A DNA stretch of 17,650 nucleotides from an uncultured Streptococcus sp. GTDB taxonomy: Bacteria; Bacillota; Bacilli; Lactobacillales; Streptococcaceae. Both the position numbers and the translations under genes were made by a program. Numbering within the stretch: position 1 is the first letter of the stretch; each line of letters begins with the position of its first letter. Location of the stretch: positions 1-17,650 of the forward strand of contig NZ_CALTUR010000025.1 of NCBI RefSeq assembly GCF_943912555.1. The letters are read 5' to 3'. The notes under the pieces were generated by a model. The model ran no database searches and was not told where the DNA came from. It saw nothing but the letters and a program-made list of their open reading frames with translations. Below are positions 14,867 to 17,650 of this stretch, piece after piece.

Positions 14867-15962
14867 ATGGACATTTCAGAAATTCGTCAGAAATTTGACG
14901 CAAATCGTGAAAAATTAGCTTCTTTCAGGGGGTCTCTTTGACCTCGAAGGTCTAGAAGAAGAGATTGCCATCTTGGAAAACAAGATGACAGAACCTGATT
15001 TTTGGAACGATAATATCGCGGCTCAAAAAACGTCGCAAGAATTAAATGAATTAAAAAACACCTATAACACTTTCCACAAAATGGAAGAGTTGCAGGATGA
15101 AGTTGAAATTTTATTAGACTTTTTAGCTGAGGATGAGTCGGTTCAAGAAGAACTGGTAACGCAGTTATCCGAGCTTGATAAGATGATGACCAGCTATGAG
15201 ATGACCCTTCTCTTGTCAGAACCTTATGACCATAATAATGCGATTTTGGAAATCCATCCAGGATCCGGTGGTACAGAGGCGCAGGACTGGGGGGATATGT
15301 TACTTCGTATGTATACTCGTTATGGTAATGCTAAGGGCTTTAAAGTAGAAGTCTTGGATTACCAGGCTGGTGATGAAGCAGGTATTAAGTCGGTGACCTT
15401 GTCCTTTGAAGGGCCTAATGCCTATGGTCTCCTCAAGTCGGAAATGGGTGTGCACCGTTTGGTCCGTATCTCACCATTTGACTCTGCCAAACGTCGCCAC
15501 ACCTCTTTCACATCGGTGGAAGTGATGCCAGAGTTGGATGATACCATCGAAGTGGAGATTCGTGAAGATGATATCAAAATGGATACCTTCCGTTCAGGTG
15601 GTGCTGGTGGACAAAACGTTAATAAAGTTTCAACAGGAGTGCGTTTGACACACATTCCTACGGGAACTGTCGTCCAGTCAACGGTCGATCGTACTCAATA
15701 TGGAAATAGAGATCGTGCTATGAAGATGTTGCAAGCTAAGCTCTATCAAATGGAGCAAGAGAAGAAAGCTGCGGAGGTTGATTCCCTCAAGGGTGAGAAA
15801 AAGGAAATCACATGGGGAAGCCAAATCCGTTCTTATGTTTTCACGCCATATACTATGGTAAAAGATCACCGAACTAGCTTTGAAGTTGCACAAGTAGATA
15901 AGGTTATGGATGGAGACCTAGATGGTTTTATCGATGCCTATCTCAAGTGGCGAATTAGCTAA
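14867..15962 (+). CDS. prfB: Peptide chain release factor 2, with programmed +1 frameshift
   Basis: Releases finished proteins at UGA and UAA codons. The gene is in two frames. Frame one runs from the ATG at 14867 (AAGGAG 5 nt upstream) for 24 codons to an in-frame TGA at 14939-14941. A +1 slip on CTT-T moves the ribosome to GAC at 14940 and on to 15962, giving 364 residues. Upstream of the slip, AGGGGG (14927-14932) acts as the stimulatory internal Shine-Dalgarno. The joined protein has the UGA-recognising SPF tripeptide (202-204, in RISPFDS) and the catalytic GGQ (247-249, in [11 protein letters not shown]). RF2 thus limits its own synthesis: when RF2 is scarce, the UGA is read slowly and frameshifting rises. 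ftsE follows after 17 nt. Confidence 0.97.
14927..14942 (+). promoter_or_regulatory. prfB programmed +1 frameshift site
   Basis: AGGGGG-TCT-CTT-TGA-C. The SD-like AGGGGG, the CTT slippery codon, the in-frame TGA and the following C are spaced exactly as in the classic E. coli prfB site (AGGGGG-TAT-CTT-TGA-C). The stop at 14939-14941 is read through by a +1 shift to GAC at 14940-14942. Confidence 0.97.
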
Positions 15963-15979
15963 GATAGAAAGGAACTCAC

Positions 15980-16672
15980 ATGTCAATCATTGAAATGAGA
16001 GATGTCGTCAAAAAATACGACAACGGAACGACTGCCCTACGTGGTGTTTCGGTCAGCATTCAACCAGGAGAATTTGCTTATATCGTAGGTCCTTCAGGAG
16101 CAGGGAAGTCAACCTTTATTCGTTCTCTGTATCGTGAAGTAAAAATCGATAAAGGAAGCCTATCAGTTGCTGGTTTTAATCTGGTTAAGATTAAAAAGAA
16201 AGATGTCCCCCTTCTACGTCGTAGTGTTGGGGTTGTCTTCCAAGATTATAAACTGTTACCAAAGAAAACCGTTTATGAAAATATTGCTTATGCAATGGAG
16301 GTAATTGGAGAAAGTCGCCGTAATATCAAAAAACGGGTGATGGAAGTTTTGGACTTGGTTGGATTGAAGCATAAGGTTCGTTCTTTCCCAAACGAGCTTT
16401 CAGGTGGGGAGCAACAGCGGATTGCGATTGCGCGTGCTATTGTAAACAATCCAAAAGTATTGATAGCCGATGAGCCAACAGGAAACTTGGATCCTGATAA
16501 TTCATGGGAAATTATGAATCTCTTGGAACGGATTAACCTACAAGGGACAACTATTTTGATGGCGACTCATAATAGCCAGATTGTAAATACCTTGCGCCAC
16601 CGTGTCATTGCCATTGAAAATGGCCGTGTTGTTCGTGACGAATCAAAAGGAGAGTACGGATACGATGATTAG
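15980..16672 (+). CDS. ftsE: Cell division ATP-binding protein FtsE
   Basis: The ATPase of the FtsEX complex. With FtsX it passes an ATP-dependent signal across the membrane to activate peptidoglycan hydrolysis at the septum; in streptococci the extracellular partner is PcsB. The 230-residue protein has Walker A GPSGAGKST (37-45), Q-loop VFQDYKLLP, signature LSGGEQQRIAIARAI, Walker B VLIADEPTGNLDP and the H-loop MATHN. AAAGGAA precedes the ATG at 15980. It follows prfB by 17 nt and overlaps ftsX by 8 nt, so it is part of a prfB-ftsE-ftsX transcript. All ATPase motifs are intact. Confidence 0.97.
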   Translation: MSIIEMRDVVKKYDNGTTALRGVSVSIQPGEFAYIVGPSGAGKSTFIRSLYREVKIDKGSLSVAGFNLVKIKKKDVPLLRRSVGVVFQDYKLLPKKTVYENIAYAMEVIGESRRNIKKRVMEVLDLVGLKHKVRSFPNELSGGEQQRIAIARAIVNNPKVLIADEPTGNLDPDNSWEIMNLLERINLQGTTILMATHNSQIVNTLRHRVIAIENGRVVRDESKGEYGYDD

Positions 16673-17591
16673 TAGATTTTTTCGCCATTTATTTGAATCG
16701 TTAAAAAGCTTGAAACGAAATGGTTGGATGACAGTGGCTGCTGTCAGCTCAGTCATGATTACTTTGACACTTGTTGCTTTGTTTGCATCTGTTATCTTTA
16801 ACACGGCAAAATTGGCTACGGATATTGAAAACAATGTCCGAGTGATGGTATACATTCGTAAGGATGTAGCTGATAATAGTGAAACTATTGAAAAAGAAGG
16901 TCAAACTGTTACAAATAATGACTACCACAAGGTATATAATGCTTTGAAGGGGATGTCTACAGTTAAGAATGTTACTTTTTCAAGTAAAGAAGAACAATAC
17001 GAAAAATTAACTGAGACAATGGGGGATAACTGGAAAATCTTTGATGGTGACGCCAATCCTCTCTATGATGCATATATTGTAGATACTAACACACCAAGTG
17101 ATGTAAAGATAGTAGCGGAAGAGGCTAAGAAAATTGAAGGTGTATCAGAAGTTCAAGATGGTGGTGCTAATACAGAACGCTTGTTTAAGTTAGCCTCATT
17201 TATTCGTGTCTGGGGACTAGTTATTGCGGGCCTCTTGATTTTCATAGCAGTCTTCTTGATTTCTAATACCATTCGTATTACAATTATTTCCCGCAGTCGA
17301 GAAATTCAAATTATGCGCTTGGTTGGTGCTAAGAATAGCTATATCCGAGGACCATTCCTACTTGAGGGGGCTTTCATCGGATTACTTGGAGCAACCCTTC
17401 CATCAGTTTTAGTACTAGTTGTTTATCAAATGGTTTACCAATCTGTTAATAAGTCATTAGTAGGTCAAAACCTTTCTATGATTTCACCAGAAGTATTCAG
17501 TCCACTGATGATTGCCTTATTGTTTGTCATTGGAATTTTTATCGGTTCAATTGGATCAGGAATTTCAATGCGACGTTTCTTAAAGGTTTGA
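16665..17591 (+). CDS. ftsX: Cell division membrane protein FtsX
   Basis: The membrane subunit of FtsEX. The 308-residue chain has a short cytoplasmic N terminus (MISRFFRHLFESLKSLKRNGW), TM1 at about 21-46, a large extracellular loop at about 47-168, TM2 at about 170-195, TM3 at about 228-252, a short second outer loop and TM4 at about 276-300. This is the FtsX four-helix topology; in pneumococcus the large loop binds PcsB. The region after TM2 (IISRSREIQIMRLVGAKNSYIRGPFLLEG) is the conserved cytoplasmic segment that meets FtsE. I start at the ATG at 16665, which overlaps the ftsE end by 8 nt, with AAGGAG 12 nt upstream; the frame is open from 16602 but that part lies inside ftsE. Confidence 0.96.
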   Translation: MISRFFRHLFESLKSLKRNGWMTVAAVSSVMITLTLVALFASVIFNTAKLATDIENNVRVMVYIRKDVADNSETIEKEGQTVTNNDYHKVYNALKGMSTVKNVTFSSKEEQYEKLTETMGDNWKIFDGDANPLYDAYIVDTNTPSDVKIVAEEAKKIEGVSEVQDGGANTERLFKLASFIRVWGLVIAGLLIFIAVFLISNTIRITIISRSREIQIMRLVGAKNSYIRGPFLLEGAFIGLLGATLPSVLVLVVYQMVYQSVNKSLVGQNLSMISPEVFSPLMIALLFVIGIFIGSIGSGISMRRFLKV

Positions 17592-17650
17592 TAGCACATT
17601 TTCAGAATATTATCATAATGATACAAATATAAAAAAGGAAGTATAAAAAC
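17592..17650 (+). promoter_or_regulatory. Leader of a downstream gene beyond the window
   Basis: After ftsX there is no clear terminator. A perfect 13-bp palindrome TATCAT-A-ATGATA sits at 17611-17623, and a purine-rich AAAAAAGGAAG (17631-17641) looks like the ribosome binding site of a gene starting past the window edge. Nothing more can be supported. Confidence 0.4.

Noticed and set aside
14973..15962. prfB as a simple 329-residue ORF starting at TTG 14973
   Set aside because: The upstream ATG, ribosome binding site and exact frameshift signal show that the protein starts at 14867 and is 364 residues long.
16602..16664. An ftsX start at 16602
   Set aside because: This part lies inside ftsE and adds sequence unlike FtsX; the ATG at 16665 gives the normal 308-residue protein.

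Overview
The window is a low-GC Firmicute chromosome segment, most likely from the Streptococcus mitis group and probably S. pneumoniae. This rests on codon and base composition, on a gene order I recall from pneumococcal genomes (manA, NSS transporter, MerR/TipAS regulator, flavoprotein, DegV, TetR, dCMP deaminase, upp, clpP, UPF0298, livJHMGF, CBS/ACT protein, prfB, ftsE, ftsX), and on streptococcal regulatory sites (CtsR, CodY). Species assignment is inference; no search could be run. I see no insertion sequence, prophage, CRISPR array, tRNA or rRNA. This is core genome, not an accessory island.

Layout. Left part (1-3463): manA converges on a sodium-coupled NSS/SNF transporter gene with a two-way terminator between them. 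Divergent from the transporter is a MerR-family gene with a TipAS-like ligand-binding domain and a 19-bp-spacer MerR promoter. Middle-left (3478-6123, minus strand): degV (FakB-type), then a HI0933-like flavoprotein, then a DUF1697 gene. A TetR gene diverges from degV with overlapping -10 elements, and the dCMP deaminase gene follows it. Centre (7320-9145): upp, clpP with a CtsR operator on its promoter, and a small UPF0298 gene. Right-centre (9150-13821): a complete branched-chain amino acid ABC importer, livJHMGF, behind a promoter whose spacer is a near-perfect CodY box. Right (13822-17650): a 300-bp intergenic stretch with a direct repeat and an orphan terminator, an AcuB-like CBS/ACT gene, then prfB (with the +1 programmed frameshift), ftsE and ftsX in one probable operon.

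How it fits together. Most units are housekeeping: mannose-6-phosphate isomerisation, uracil salvage, dCMP deamination, proteolysis, branched-chain amino acid uptake, translation termination and septal cell-wall hydrolysis control (FtsEX). The notable content is regulatory and translational: the prfB recoding site; an in-frame internal start in the MerR gene that would make a stand-alone TipAS-like domain; a flavoprotein promoter that predicts a leaderless mRNA; and a repeated arrangement in which the T-tract of a terminator runs straight into an extended -10 promoter (manA, upp, the UPF0298 gene, and a close variant at the flavoprotein). I did not find a new multi-gene system. The most novel leads are the TipAS internal start, the terminator-promoter fusions and the unexplained repeat/terminator region after livF.
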